NCBI GenBank assembly: GCA_000310025.1
Contig: FN649735.1
Span: 3,131,012 to 3,195,011, forward strand
DNA: 64,000 nucleotides
Reading direction: 5' to 3'
Source of the DNA: Ectocarpus siliculosus
Lineage: Eukaryota > Sar > Phaeophyceae > Ectocarpales > Ectocarpaceae
The position numbers were made by a program, and so were the translations under genes. Under the pieces are notes generated by a model. That model made no database searches and was not told the DNA's origin. It saw only the letters and a list, made by a program, of their open reading frames with translations. The stretch's first letter is position 1. Every line of letters begins with the position of its first letter. Positions 22,878 to 34,500 of this stretch are shown here, in pieces.

Positions 22878-25800
22878 ATGGGGAAGCTCAACAGCTTTAT
22901 CAAGTTCGTCGTCTTCAACGCGAACGCTCTCTTGTTCCTCGGGGGTGTGGGGATTGTCATCGTGGCCTCACTGCTGCTGGCAGCAGATTTTATCAAGCTT
23001 GCCCAGGTATGTACTACTGTACTGTAGATTCCTGACAATGAAAGCTACAATACACACGTTTGTCATTCGAGTTCCTTCCATGGACAGATGGTTAAATCGT
23101 GTGGGAGTTTTCAGCGGACCACAGTAGGTGATGGTTTTCCTCGCTACAAAAGATACAGCACTTACTGCTAACCTATATTACGCCGGATCATTCTCACTAT
23201 TTGTACCCAGCTCGTCTGAGCTTCTCGAAACCTCTCCCGCGTTTTGAGGCTCTACCTGCTGCATGTTGAATAACCTTCCGCCTTGTCGAAGGCTTGCATG
23301 CAGTTCGGGCCGCTCCGGTTGACTCGTGTCGAGCTCTTGTACATCCTGGTTAATATTCGCTCGGCTTGGTTCCGTCCCGCTCTCTCGCAGACCTACATGC
23401 AGACTCTGGGGATAATCACGATGATGGTCGGAATCTTGGTCGCGGCCATGTCCATCATCGGCTGCGTTGGTACCAATCGACAAATAGAGCGAGACCGTGA
23501 GTGCTAGCCTCTCCGTTTAATCCCAATGTTGCAAGAAAAACGCTGCAATTTCCATCTTTTCGTTGACAACAGAAGATGGGTTTGGGTACAAGGCCATCGG
23601 TTTCTGATGTTTTCTATCTTTCCTCGGAATGTGGGATAGCAACACCCAGCCTTCATATACCTTGCTAGATCAGCTGATGCAACGAGAGTTCAGCGATGCC
23701 GCCGAGAAGTAGAAGCACAATGCTACAATGCTATTATGCTATGTAGCACGGATAGTGGTTTCATTCGCTCACATGTGCCGTACATGACTCTACTGTACCA
23801 GATACCACCTTCCCTGTGGCAATGCTTATGTTCGATAATTGCTTTCTCCGTTTCGAGGAGGGTGTTTGTGCAAACCGATACACCTTTTTCAGAAAATCCT
23901 TAACGGCTAAATGTGTTCGGATCACCGCCCACAGAATATCGACAACATGGTTGTTCTGGACGAATTGAGAGGCAGTAGGGGTCACACGGGGGTGAATTTG
24001 TTGCATCCTATACTCTACCTCAGCACCACAAGCATACGTTGCCCAACATAGGCTGTACGTTACGGCCGCCTACGAAGCTTCACACGCTCACCCCGTGTAT
24101 ACACCTGCCACTCGCCCCTTAATCAAGGACTTTGGAGCGGCCGGCGGATACTAAGCCTGTACCAGCTGATCCTGGTTGCCGTCGTGGTGGGACAAGGGGT
24201 AGTTCAGATGAGGCTGTACAGCATCGAGGTGAATGCGACTCAAGTGAATGGTCAAAGCACAGGCCAAGAGCGAGATCAGCTTGTTGATTCCTCAATATCA
24301 CCTGGCGGTTGTTGTGTGCGAAACGTGAAGACCGTTCCCGGAAGTCGTGGCAGTGCTCCATCTATCGAAAGACGGCCTTACACACCGTAATTAGCAAACT
24401 AACCCAGTCAGTGTGGATTTCGGGTACGTAGAATACTTTCGTTGGTGTTGCCGTCTACAAATCGCGCACTCATGAGTGTTTTTTAGGTTGTTCAAGATTC
24501 TTGTGACTAAATCCTGTACACGCTTATGCAGTCGCTGGTCCCTGCTGTGAGTCTCGACTCTTGCTGTGAGACTCGGGTCTCTGTGTTCTTTCAAAAACAC
24601 CTTTCACGGCCACGGAATAGACCAAGACTGTGCATGGTGCATAGTACAAGAGCGCCCAAACCTTTGTGATTTTTCGGTTCGGAGCAAATAATCAACAATG
24701 TTATGTGTCGCGTGGTGCGAAAAGATCAATGGCCAGATGGCCGAGATGGCACTCAACGAATGACTGCCCAGAAATACCCCCCTACCCCTAATCCACATAG
24801 GTGTCTCTCGAAGAGGCGGCGGCTGATTTGCCCATCCAGCACGGAGAGTTCGAAGGCCGTTTTCGCGAGGGCTTCAACGAGGCTTACTTCGAACAGCTGT
24901 GCTCGGCGAGCGGTGCGTTCCCTTTGCACGAATCACGATCTCGCTGCTCTATATTTTGTAAGCACACTTTGTCATCGTGGAAAGGCCAGTCACAAATGTT
25001 GCAAATAGCTTCTGTGTACCGAAGAGGCGGATTGGTGGCGCCCCCCTTAGACCGACCTTCGAAGCTCCATTGCGCCACAACCAAGCGGGCGCGGAAAGAG
25101 CCCGACATTTCTACGGAAAGCTCTCGACCAGATGTTTCCCAAACCACCATTTTCGGTGTTGGTACAATCTTGGTCGTGGATCAATCCTTCTTTGAAAGTC
25201 GGCCTAGGGGGGTCCCATCTCTCCACCTCTTACGGTATACGGGAGACTCTGCAGCAGTTTAACTCCTTCCGGTCGTTCCACTAGCACCGACTCGAAGTCT
25301 GCGAGGAACACCGTCCTTTTTCGTGTTGTTGGTGAATCAAACGGGGTGCGAACCGCCTGTTCTGGTGTCTTTGGTTGGTTTTGACCTATCGACATGTGCC
25401 TGGTACGGCATCTCAAATACGAGAGGAATAAGATTTGGTTAGGTCTTAAATCTTTCAAGTGCCTCTTTTGAGGTAGGTCTGCGACCACGGGAACTCGTAG
25501 GTTTGCCTTCAGGAGCGTTCTCAAGATATAGGGTTTTGTCTCAAGACGTAGACTTTGTTGTCAAACCGACGACAACGACGACGATAGCAACCAACGCTCA
25601 CAGACAAGCGCATGCCAAAGCCGCGCATGACGCCGTTCAATGTGGTCGCCCATCCTTCATTTGGGGTCGGCCTCGACAACCCGCGAAGACGCTGGTTTGC
25701 GCCATTCTTGCTTCGGCTATCTTTCTGGCAAATAACCATAGCTGTGACCGTGAAGAGAATGAAGCAATGAAATCATTGAGAAGAAGTTCCTTCGCTAAAA

Positions 25801-27716
25801 CTTGCTCGTTTGTTTGCGTTCCGCCCTCACCGTGTAGTTTAACACCCGCTCAACGTTTCTCTGGCTGTACTTCGCATCGCTTTGACCGTGGTGTACGCCG
25901 TCGCCTGGTAGCGGGAGGAGATTCTTGGGTCTGGTCTTTGGTAGAAGACCACTGCCCCGACGCCATCTCCAGGGACGCCTGCTCTTGCTCGGACATCCTC
26001 GATGGCAGCGGACTTCCCGCTCGTTGTTCAACCCCAGAAACGTATTCCGCAGAGGGTGAGCGTGACTGCGTGCCAATGTTGCGGGTCTGATCACCACGAA
26101 AACAACCATAACTGTCGTTTTCTTGGGTTAAATCTTTACGCTCGTTGTCGTTGTTGATTGTCCTTCGTGTCCCGTTGACGTTGTAGCAGTCGTCGTTGTC
26201 GTGCTCACCGTCTCTCTCTCTCTGTCATCATGCTCGGTGTCGTCGCCGTCGTTGTTGCCGTTGGTCTCCTTGTGGTCGTTCTTGTTGCTTTCGTCGTGAT
26301 CCTATTCACTCGGTAGCGCATGCGAAAAAAAAGTGTGCTCGAATACAAACTAGGGAGTGAGGGGAGAACTCAACACCGACCGGTGAATTCGAATATTTCC
26401 ACGACATGTCGCTTTGGCGGTAGTAAGCAAGGCGGCAGGTACTCTTTTCTCAGACGTAGACGCCCAAGAACGCCCAAGAGTCTCAAACAACCCATGTTCA
26501 TTCACCGCACATCCACCTCCGAATCCCATCTCTCGTCCCTGATCCCCAAACATGCTGTCAATCCCCCATCACCACCGATATCGTGATGAAGTAACTGGCA
26601 AGTACCTGCCCCCAAAGGGGGGAGGAGGCGCCATGAACGAGTGCCGTGTAATTCGAAGCAATCAACACGCGCGTACCCTATGTACGGTACCGTGCGTGGT
26701 AGCGGATTATCGGTGGAAAACGACACACCTACCGATCGACATTAGTAGCAAAATAGAACGTAAAGTTCTAATCCCTCACCCCGACGTTGATGCAATGAGA
26801 AGGTTTCGGCAAGTATAGCACGGCCTTGCTTGACCCCATATCTTTGTCGGTGATGCTGTCGACGGATGGGGCCTCAGGTTGCTGCCCAGACGAGGAGTTC
26901 TGCGAAGCGGGCAAGGAGGAGGCCTGTCCTTACGCCCCGTGCCGAACGGGCATATTAGAGGTTCTCCTCAGCTACATCACGTAAGGCGACCAAGACGAGG
27001 GGGGGACGTACTGGTGCTCTGCATGTCTTGCCTGTGAGACCATTGACCATTACGTGTCCTCGAGAGGGGTGAAGATGACCACGAGGGGGAGGGGGGCGTC
27101 CTCGTGTTCTGCATGCCTTAGCTGTGACCACGCGTCCTGTAGAGGGGTGAAGATGACCAGTGGGGAGACAATAAAGCTTAACACCGCTGTACGAATTATA
27201 AAGGGAGTCCTGGACATAGGCGTAAGAAGGACGCCGGGAGGTGGGCCTCCCTGACGCACGAGGTTGTCCTGGAGTACAGCACGGACGTCACTTGGAAAGG
27301 CGGCACCGTTTGGGTGCGTAGAGCGTGTACCCTACAATCGCGTCACGTTGGAATGAAGCGGGGGAGGAGGATGTGAGGTGTCGCGTGGAAACAACACGGA
27401 ACATCACCAAATTCAACAACACAGTACCACACCATAAAAACCCACCACCACCACCACCACCACCAATAGCAGCAGCAGCAACAACAACATCTAACTTTAG
27501 ACCACCGCTCCGCGCGCAGGCCGGCCAGGAAGTACTCTACGTTCGTGTTTGTGCTCGAGGGCATGGTGCTCATACTCACGTGCCTCCTGATCTGCTACAA
27601 CCCGAGAGACAGCACTGAGGACATCCTCATCAAAACGGGCACCATCATGCGCCAGCACCACAAACCTGGGGAAGGAGGGGGGGGAGAGCCAGACTCGCAA
27701 GTCGGCGATCTTGAAG
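22878..27716 (+). CDS. Tetraspanin (four-TM core)
   Basis: Seven exons agree in phase: 22878-23006, 23391-23496, 24128-24228, 24801-24912, 25948-26055, 26878-26980 and 27529-27716 (27520 is an alternative start). Exon 1 opens MGKLNSFIKFVVF and TM1 (about residues 14-36). Exon 2 gives TM2, ending in the family signature GCVGTNRQIERD. Exon 3 gives TM3 (LYQLILVAVVVGQGVVQ). Exons 4-6 form the large extracellular loop with ten Cys, including EGCCPDEEFC and ACPYAPC, a CC-P variant of the usual CCG motif. Exon 7 gives TM4 (FVFVLEGMVLILTCLLICY) with the typical Glu inside the membrane segment. Tetraspanins organise membrane microdomains; the partners here are unknown. Exon 5 has two acceptors three bases apart (25944 and 25947). 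The frame does not end at 27716: it either reads on to a stop at 27991 or splices at GAAG/GTACCC to exons at 29177-31561. Confidence 0.85.
26993..27158 (+). repeat. Tandem duplication at the 5' edge of tetraspanin intron 6
   Basis: Two imperfect units of about 80-88 bases start 12 bases after the donor at 26981. Each runs from ACGAGGGGG through CTCTGCATG/TTCTGCATG to GAGGGGTGAAGATGACC. They are intronic; an apparent open frame across them is not coding. Confidence 0.7.
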
Positions 27717-29176
27717 GTACCCTCGGGCGAATTGTGATACTCTTGATGTCGTTGTCGCTCTCTGCTGCTTTGGTTGTTGCTGTTGTTGTGGTTGCTGTTG
27801 CTACTCTCTTGGTGCCGTTGTTGTGGTTGCGGCTGTTGTTGCGGCTTGCTGCGGCTGCTCGAAATCACTCACTCATGTTTTCCCGGGGGGTAATAAGTTC
27901 ATCGAAGCCTTTTCAATCGTACGGTTTTCCTTCCGTGGGCGGTTGGGGAGGGGTAGAACCGCTTTTGGCCATGGTTTGCAAAACAGGTTGACAAGCCAAA
28001 TGCGTTCGTCCTCCGCAAGAAAGTTGATCGAGCCTAGCTCTGAGTTAGACAAACATACGACGTGAAATCCCCCGCCCTACCCGGAAAACCTGGGCAGATT
28101 CACGCACCCTATCCCTCGGTAGACAAACAACGTTGCAAAGTCGTTATTCTGGACAAAAGGATGACCACGGCTGCTATCAGATCCAAACAACCACTCCAAA
28201 GCGCTACCGTGACCATGGTCACTCTGCTTCGGTGTCGGGGTTTTCGGTATGGAATAGTTCAGTTTTATCTCTACATTTTGGACCGCACTCGTTTTCGATA
28301 CAGGCCAAAGTTGTGTGCATGCGAGTTTCGGTTGTTTCCCGCAGGCGATAAAGGTTGAAGACACTGCCCGAGGCACTTTGCACTATTTTTCGCCTGCTGT
28401 AAGAGAACAGCTTCACACACCTTATTGTGCGACTCATAGCTGAAATTCGCAAAACATTGAGCTCTGACGGGAGCACCCGCTCATGCGTTCAGCACGTGCA
28501 GTTGGCTTTCCAGATCACACAAACACACACGCCGAAACCCCTTGTGCGCCGGAGCCAAAGAGTCAACAACCCCCCGTGTAACCGAACGCCGCCTCACCGA
28601 AAGGGGCACCTGGGGGCGCCAAGAACCCAGCGGGCGCGTCCATCCATGCGTTAAGACTAGATCTAGTTCAGCCAGCCGGAGCGGTAAGGCGTGCAGGAGC
28701 TGCGGGAAAACGGGGAGCTGCGGGAGGGAGCCCGGATCGCGCGACCCCGGCGATGTCACCGATGGCCGTGGAAAACGTGAGAGACCGGGGGGGGGGGGGG
28801 GGGTTGTGTTTGTTGTTGAAATGATGCCATCTTTCGTGTGGACGGATCTCGTCACCACACGCTGGTTCATGGTGTTCCAGCTCTGTAGCTTCGAGACTCC
28901 TCGCTTGCTTACTTGCTTAGTCCCATTTGCACCCTATCTGTGTTCATCGCTGTGTACATATGTGTTCGTACTCTGAAAACCGCCATTCCACGCTTCGTAT
29001 TATTTTTTGCTTTATCGCGGCCACTTTTTTTGCGTACTCCAGCCAATCCCAATAACCACACGACGTCCCATTGCGTCTGCCCCTTCCCCCTCCTGTGTCC
29101 GAAAAGATACCGACTGAGCCGCTGAGCCAGTTTTTGACCCCCAAACGCGGTGGAAACAGGATAACGTATGGTCCAG

Positions 29177-31561
29177 ACTCTGGCGGCGAGGACGATGGCG
29201 AGACGTACGAGTACCAGAATCCCAGAAAAGGCAAGTCCGCCGCGGTGGGACCGCCGAGGGCCAAGGCGAAGACGGCCACGGCCACCCCCGCCGCTGCCGC
29301 TGCCGCCGCTGCCGCTGCCGCTGCCGCCGCCACCGCCGCCACCGTTGCAGCAACAGCAAGCGCCCCCGAGGGTTCCCGAGCGGCGCAGGACAAACGGCAG
29401 CACGGAGCCGGGGCCGCGGCCATCGCCGCTGTGCCCACCCTCGCAGCCAGGCTCCTCCCGGGAGCCGCCCCGTCAAGACGCCACGGAGAAGAGAAGTAAG
29501 TAGAGGCCTGAGTAGAGGGGATGATGATAAATCTGGGGCCTTCCGCTTGATTTTCCATGGTGATCTATATATGGATCTTTCGCGCAGGGTTCCATGTTTG
29601 CAAGGTTTCCGATAAGTGGCTTGTGTGTGTGGGCAAAAACCCACCAAAGTATCGAGAAATCGTTCCAGTTCTTTTTCGGAGGTGCGGCCAGCGGAAGAGG
29701 GGTGTGAGGGTCGTCCGGTTTGGTGCCTGGGGGTGGATGAATCGACTGTTTGCAGCGCTTTGGGAAGCCATCGTTCCAAAGTTTTCGGGCCCTTCTCACT
29801 TGCAAAACTTTTGGAGGCATTTCCAAAGGGTTCGATGACTTCCAATATCTTGGAAGTTCCAAATTTGGCACAATCAGCCATATTTTTTTAACAGCCCTTA
29901 GCGGCTTCAGAATGATATTCGTTAGTCATGAACCCTAAAACCGCCGTTGCTGCCAACGCATGGTGCGCAGGAGGAGCCAAGAACGCAACCACAGTTACGA
30001 CTCCAGCGGCAGCGCCGATGGCGAAGAGGAAAAGAAGAGGGAGAACCACGGGTGCGGAGGAATCATGGCAGACATGACCCCGGTGTCTGCTGCAGCAGGT
30101 GACGAAAACGACGGCAGCGAGTTTTACCAGAAGTTGGGTGCCCAGACCCCTGCCGCACACTACGGAGGCGGCGGCGGCGGCGGCGGCGGCGATCTCTTTG
30201 CAACATCACGAACGTCACCGACACCGACAGGTGCTGCTTCCCGCCTGGATCCCACTCGGTTTCTCACCAATACCTCGTCGGTACAGGCAACGGCGGCATC
30301 GAGGTACTTCCCGCACGGTGGCGGCGGCAGCTTCCAGGTACCGCAGTCCCCGATAACGCCTGAATTGCCGGGCGGCAACGACAGCGGCAACGCCGAGAAA
30401 CCACCGCGGCTCGAGGGTCAGACCAACATATTGACGTCCCCAATGTCAGCCGACGTGCCCACCTCCATCGGTGGAGAGAAGCGAACGGTCGTTCCTTCTT
30501 CGTCTGGCCTGTCCTCCAATCCTTGCCTCTTGTCCCAGCAAACCCCTGTCGCATCGCCACGTGGCGGGTTGCCACCCACGTACCAGGAACACACAGACGC
30601 GGTTGGAAACGCGGCACACAGTGGCCGCCCGGCGTCTGCGGGGCACTCGGCGGGCGGGGACTCGTCCGTTGGCGACCCGACCGGCCTAGTTGCGTCGCTT
30701 GCCAACGCCCTCCTCGCCCGCGCCAACGCCGGGGACGGCGCGTCTCCAACCAACGACAGCGAGAACCAGCAGCAGGAAGAGGAGGCAGGGAACAACGACC
30801 CTTCTTCTACTCCCGCCGGTTTCTTGAAAGGGTTGATGACACAGACGCCGCCGGGCGGGGCCTCTCCGGCGCGCCCTGAAAGAAGAACACTTCAACGCCG
30901 GCCAAGCGGGTCTGCCGCTTATCCCCGGAGCGGGAGCGACCTGTCTCCTGTACTGTCCGCCCGCGGCACTCTCTTCCAAGCGGCAGATTTCCCGGAGGAG
31001 GAGGAGGAGGAGGAGGAGGAGGAGGAGGAGGAGGAGACACTGTCTCAATTGCCGGTGGTTGAGCCAGCAGCGAAATCCTTGCCCCAGGTGGAGATGAGCA
31101 CGCCGGGAGAGGGGTCGCGCATGTTTCTGGCCCAGACGCCGATCACGTTATCGAATGCGGACGTGACGCGGCTGTACGAGTCCAATGTTTCCACTGACAC
31201 CGTGCCGATAACTGCAGCAGGAGCTCCAGATGGGGGAGCCGGGGGCGAAGAGAAAACGTCTGACACTACGTTCGGGCGGAAAGCTAGTACCTCGGAGCAG
31301 CAGCCGGTTGTCGAGGACGAAGTGCCCTCACCCGCTGTGGAGCCTGCCAACCAAGCACGCGCATCGCCTCCGGGCAGCTCGCCACTCAACACGACACTGA
31401 CCAACGGGGGAAAGGAACCGGCGGTGGTTGCTGGGGGTGCCCTCTCCGATGGCCCCACCAGCGACGATGCTACCACTCCCGCAAGTGCCACAGCAGCAGC
31501 CCCGCTTCCCAGCGCCAAACCGCAGAGCAGGTTCGCGCGCTTCCTTGAAAAGGCGTTGTAG
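29177..31561 (+). CDS. Low-complexity protein exons, possibly the cytoplasmic tail of the upstream tetraspanin
   Basis: Two exons join in phase: 29177-29495 (donor GAGAA/GTAAGT) and 29971-31561 (acceptor GTGCGCAG). The first encodes SGGEDDGETYEYQNPRKGK and a long Ala run. The second encodes about 530 residues, with a charged start (RSQERNHSYDSSGSADGEEEKK), Gly runs, repeated Gln-Thr-Pro sites (AQTPAAH, QQTPVAS, TQTPPGG, AQTPITL), a Glu run from (GGA)n at about 30996-31035, and the ending SRFARFLEKAL. No Met occurs in the first exon, so it must be internal. Its 2-base phase matches the donor at 27717 of the tetraspanin gene; joined, the protein would have 918 residues. A separate gene whose first exon I missed, using an acceptor at 29106, is the alternative. 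Confidence 0.6.
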
Positions 31562-34500
31562 ACGGACCTTGCCGCTCCAGCCGAGGTGCTGCCTAAGCCA
31601 ACGGCGGAAGCGGCGACGGCAGAGGGTGGAAGTGACGGGATCAACGGAACATGTGGCGATATCGCCGCGGCAGGAGAACGAAAAACAGGAACAGACACGG
31701 AAGCAGACCCGGGTGGAGAATAAGGTAGCGCTCTACCCTCGTGCAGCGTGCGGCTCGGGATGCCCGCAGATAGCATGGCATTGCACCTTCCGTTTCTTCA
31801 AAGCACACTCGGGATGCGTCAACACGTCGAATCACCTACATGTTCATTGTCGCGATTTCAAGCGTAGGGAGATGTTTTCCCGGTGTACGCGTCCCGTGAC
31901 GCCAGGGCGGGGACGGTGAGTTCACCACAAGGAGAGAAAGAAAGGCAGATGATGTATAACGTGCTTCCATATTGGGACAGGCGCGAAAGAAAGACATCAC
32001 ACAAACGTCTGTGTGCTTGTGATATGTGCTGTGTTTCAAAAGAGAGAGAGAGGAGAGAGGGGGGGGGGGGGGGGGCGAGCAAACGACAGACAGACAGACA
32101 TAGCGAACTCGAGCTTAACCCCTACCGATAATCATCCCGGTTCGAGAAGGCACCCGTCTGCGACCAAGGTCATCTTGAAAGATTAACGACTATACGCTAC
32201 ACTACCGTTTGTGTTCTAATTCTTCTGATTTGTTGATGGCACGTTGTCCGACCTGGAAAACTAGTCGTTGCTTGTTCGTTTCTTGAAAGGTGGGGGGCAA
32301 GGACCACGTGGCAGTTGAACCGTGCCATACGAATCTTCGATGGTATTATACTGGTACCTGCGGTTTATGAGGTGTGACACCGGGAAAGCCAGGTTTCGAA
32401 CGGGGTCGAGACTAAACACATATGGCACGTGTGGATAGGGAACGTGTGGCGTGCAACTTGTGGCGTGCAGGTTGAAACTTTGTCGTACTGTGCAGATAAC
32501 GAGGACAATATATTCAAGATTCTAGAAACACGAAGACAAAACATATACTTTTAGTATTGATGGAACGTACATTTGTTCCGCCACAGGAGGCGGAAGCTGC
32601 CCAATCTCGCGGAGGTGTCATGAGTTGCTATTCCTACGGAACCATGCTTGAGGATCCATGAGATTTGCACTAATGTAGGTCGAGATTACAATGGCAGCCC
32701 CAAGAAGAAGTGCACAAAAAATGAAATCATTTCGGCGAACCGGACCAATCTTTGCTGTACGAATGGCAACACAGACAAAGTCTGATCTTGTCCGCCACAA
32801 GTATTATGGTGTGCGATTTACACCAAACCGTGCCCTAGGTGCCACGACATTCGCACCGTAGCTTGATATCAGCATTTGGGACGGGGTCGGGTCGGGTGGG
32901 GGCAGGTCCGGATATTGGCCTGAGACGTAAGCAAAAAGCTTAGAACAACTGTATGTACAAGTCATCGGAAGGTTCTCGCTTGTAATTCGCTGATGCGCGT
33001 GTGACTGCAGAGAGTGCAAAGCGTCTCAAGTCAGTGCTCAAGCTTATTGAGTGTAGCAGCAGACCGACATGCCAGAACACCAACACCTTGGGTGTGCCAC
33101 AAGCAATACAAGACCATGGAGCGTGTGTGTATTCGTCCTATTCATTATGGCGACAGTCCCCCCGTATTAGTGGTGAGACGTTTACTACACGTGTTTCAGT
33201 ATATGTAGAGTACTACACTTTTCAGTGTGTTCTTCTGTACAACTACAACAATCCAGGGTCACACAGGAGGGGGGCTTTTTTCTTCTTTTATTTTTTCTTT
33301 CGTGCCCCACCTTCCTCCTGCGTTGCCTGGAGTACGAGCAAAATATCTGCTTAGCGTTATCGACAGAGGATAGATAGCTCATGCAAACATCCTTCGTAGT
33401 CCTCGGCAGATTTCACGCACCACAAACAAAGGAAGGTATCACTTACATGAGATAGGAATCGAATGGTTACTTTCTGGCCCTAGCGCTAAATAACCGTTTC
33501 AATCATCGTGGAAGTAAACGTTATTTCCCTGGAGGGGCAGCCAAAATTCTAGGCACCTTGGGTGACTGTAAGCAATGGGGAGAATGTACTCCTCAGTGGA
33601 GGAAGCAAGACTGTTCGGTGGGATGATCAAGAACAAGAAAACGCTAGGCAGTATAACCGGCACCACGAGGGTTTCACAATAAGGGGCAGTGGGGGGGGGT
33701 AGATGATACCCAAAACACAATTCAAGGCTCCAACGAAACGCATGCCGCACCGCCAAACAAAGCAAGGGCAACCCACTGGTGTCCGCGTCCGTGCGTCCAC
33801 GGGGGGGGGCTATTAGAAACACTTGCACGCGATAAGGATGTCAGTGGTAGTGGTTTTACTACCATAGAACATTGTTACCAAAAGTGGATAAACAACTCGC
33901 AAAACAGCACGGTCCAAGAAGTGAACGCGGCACCTCGAAGAGCTCTGCCCACACAAGCCACTGATATGTAGATACAACAAATTCACCGCACGCCACAAGT
34001 AACTCGCGAGGAACAGCTCTTGCGGCAGCAACACAGTGCGTTGAGAAAGGAAGCACTCCAGTTACACAGGAAGCTCCGACTGTCGCAGCAGCTACTGCAA
34101 CACACCCATGAAACCTAGGCTGGTCACAAGACTAAGGACTTACAGCAGAAGTCGGCTACTACGTTCTATTGTGAGACACGTTGCGGTAGCGAACCAACCA
34201 ATGCAGCACGGAAGAAACTTCTTCGTGATAAAGTATCTACCCCAGCCATCATACCAGGTGCTATTATACTGCACTTAAAATGTATCGGTCGCTACAGCAA
34301 CCCAAGACCCCCATGGAGTCGCCGAAGTCGCTGGTGCCGCCGCAAGAACAAGCAATGCCTCACCGCGACAAGCAAACTTGGCACTAAAGCCGTCTGTAGC
34401 TAGCTATTGCCACGCGTCAAGAAGCTGCCGCTGCCGCTGTAGCAAAGCTGCAGCAGCATCATCGCTTATGCCCGCTCGCCGGTATCCCCTGGTGTACGCC

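Noticed and set aside
26230-26316. Hydrophobic frame LGVVAVVVAVGLLVVVLVAF ending FTR-stop, considered as tetraspanin TM4
   Set aside because: It arises from GTT/GTC-rich simple sequence, no acceptor matches the phase of exon 5, and a better TM4 with cysteine-rich loop exon before it joins in phase at 26878-26980 and 27529.
29557-29838. 93-codon + ORF between 29496 and 29970
   Set aside because: It lies wholly within the intron joining two in-phase exons and shows no domain.
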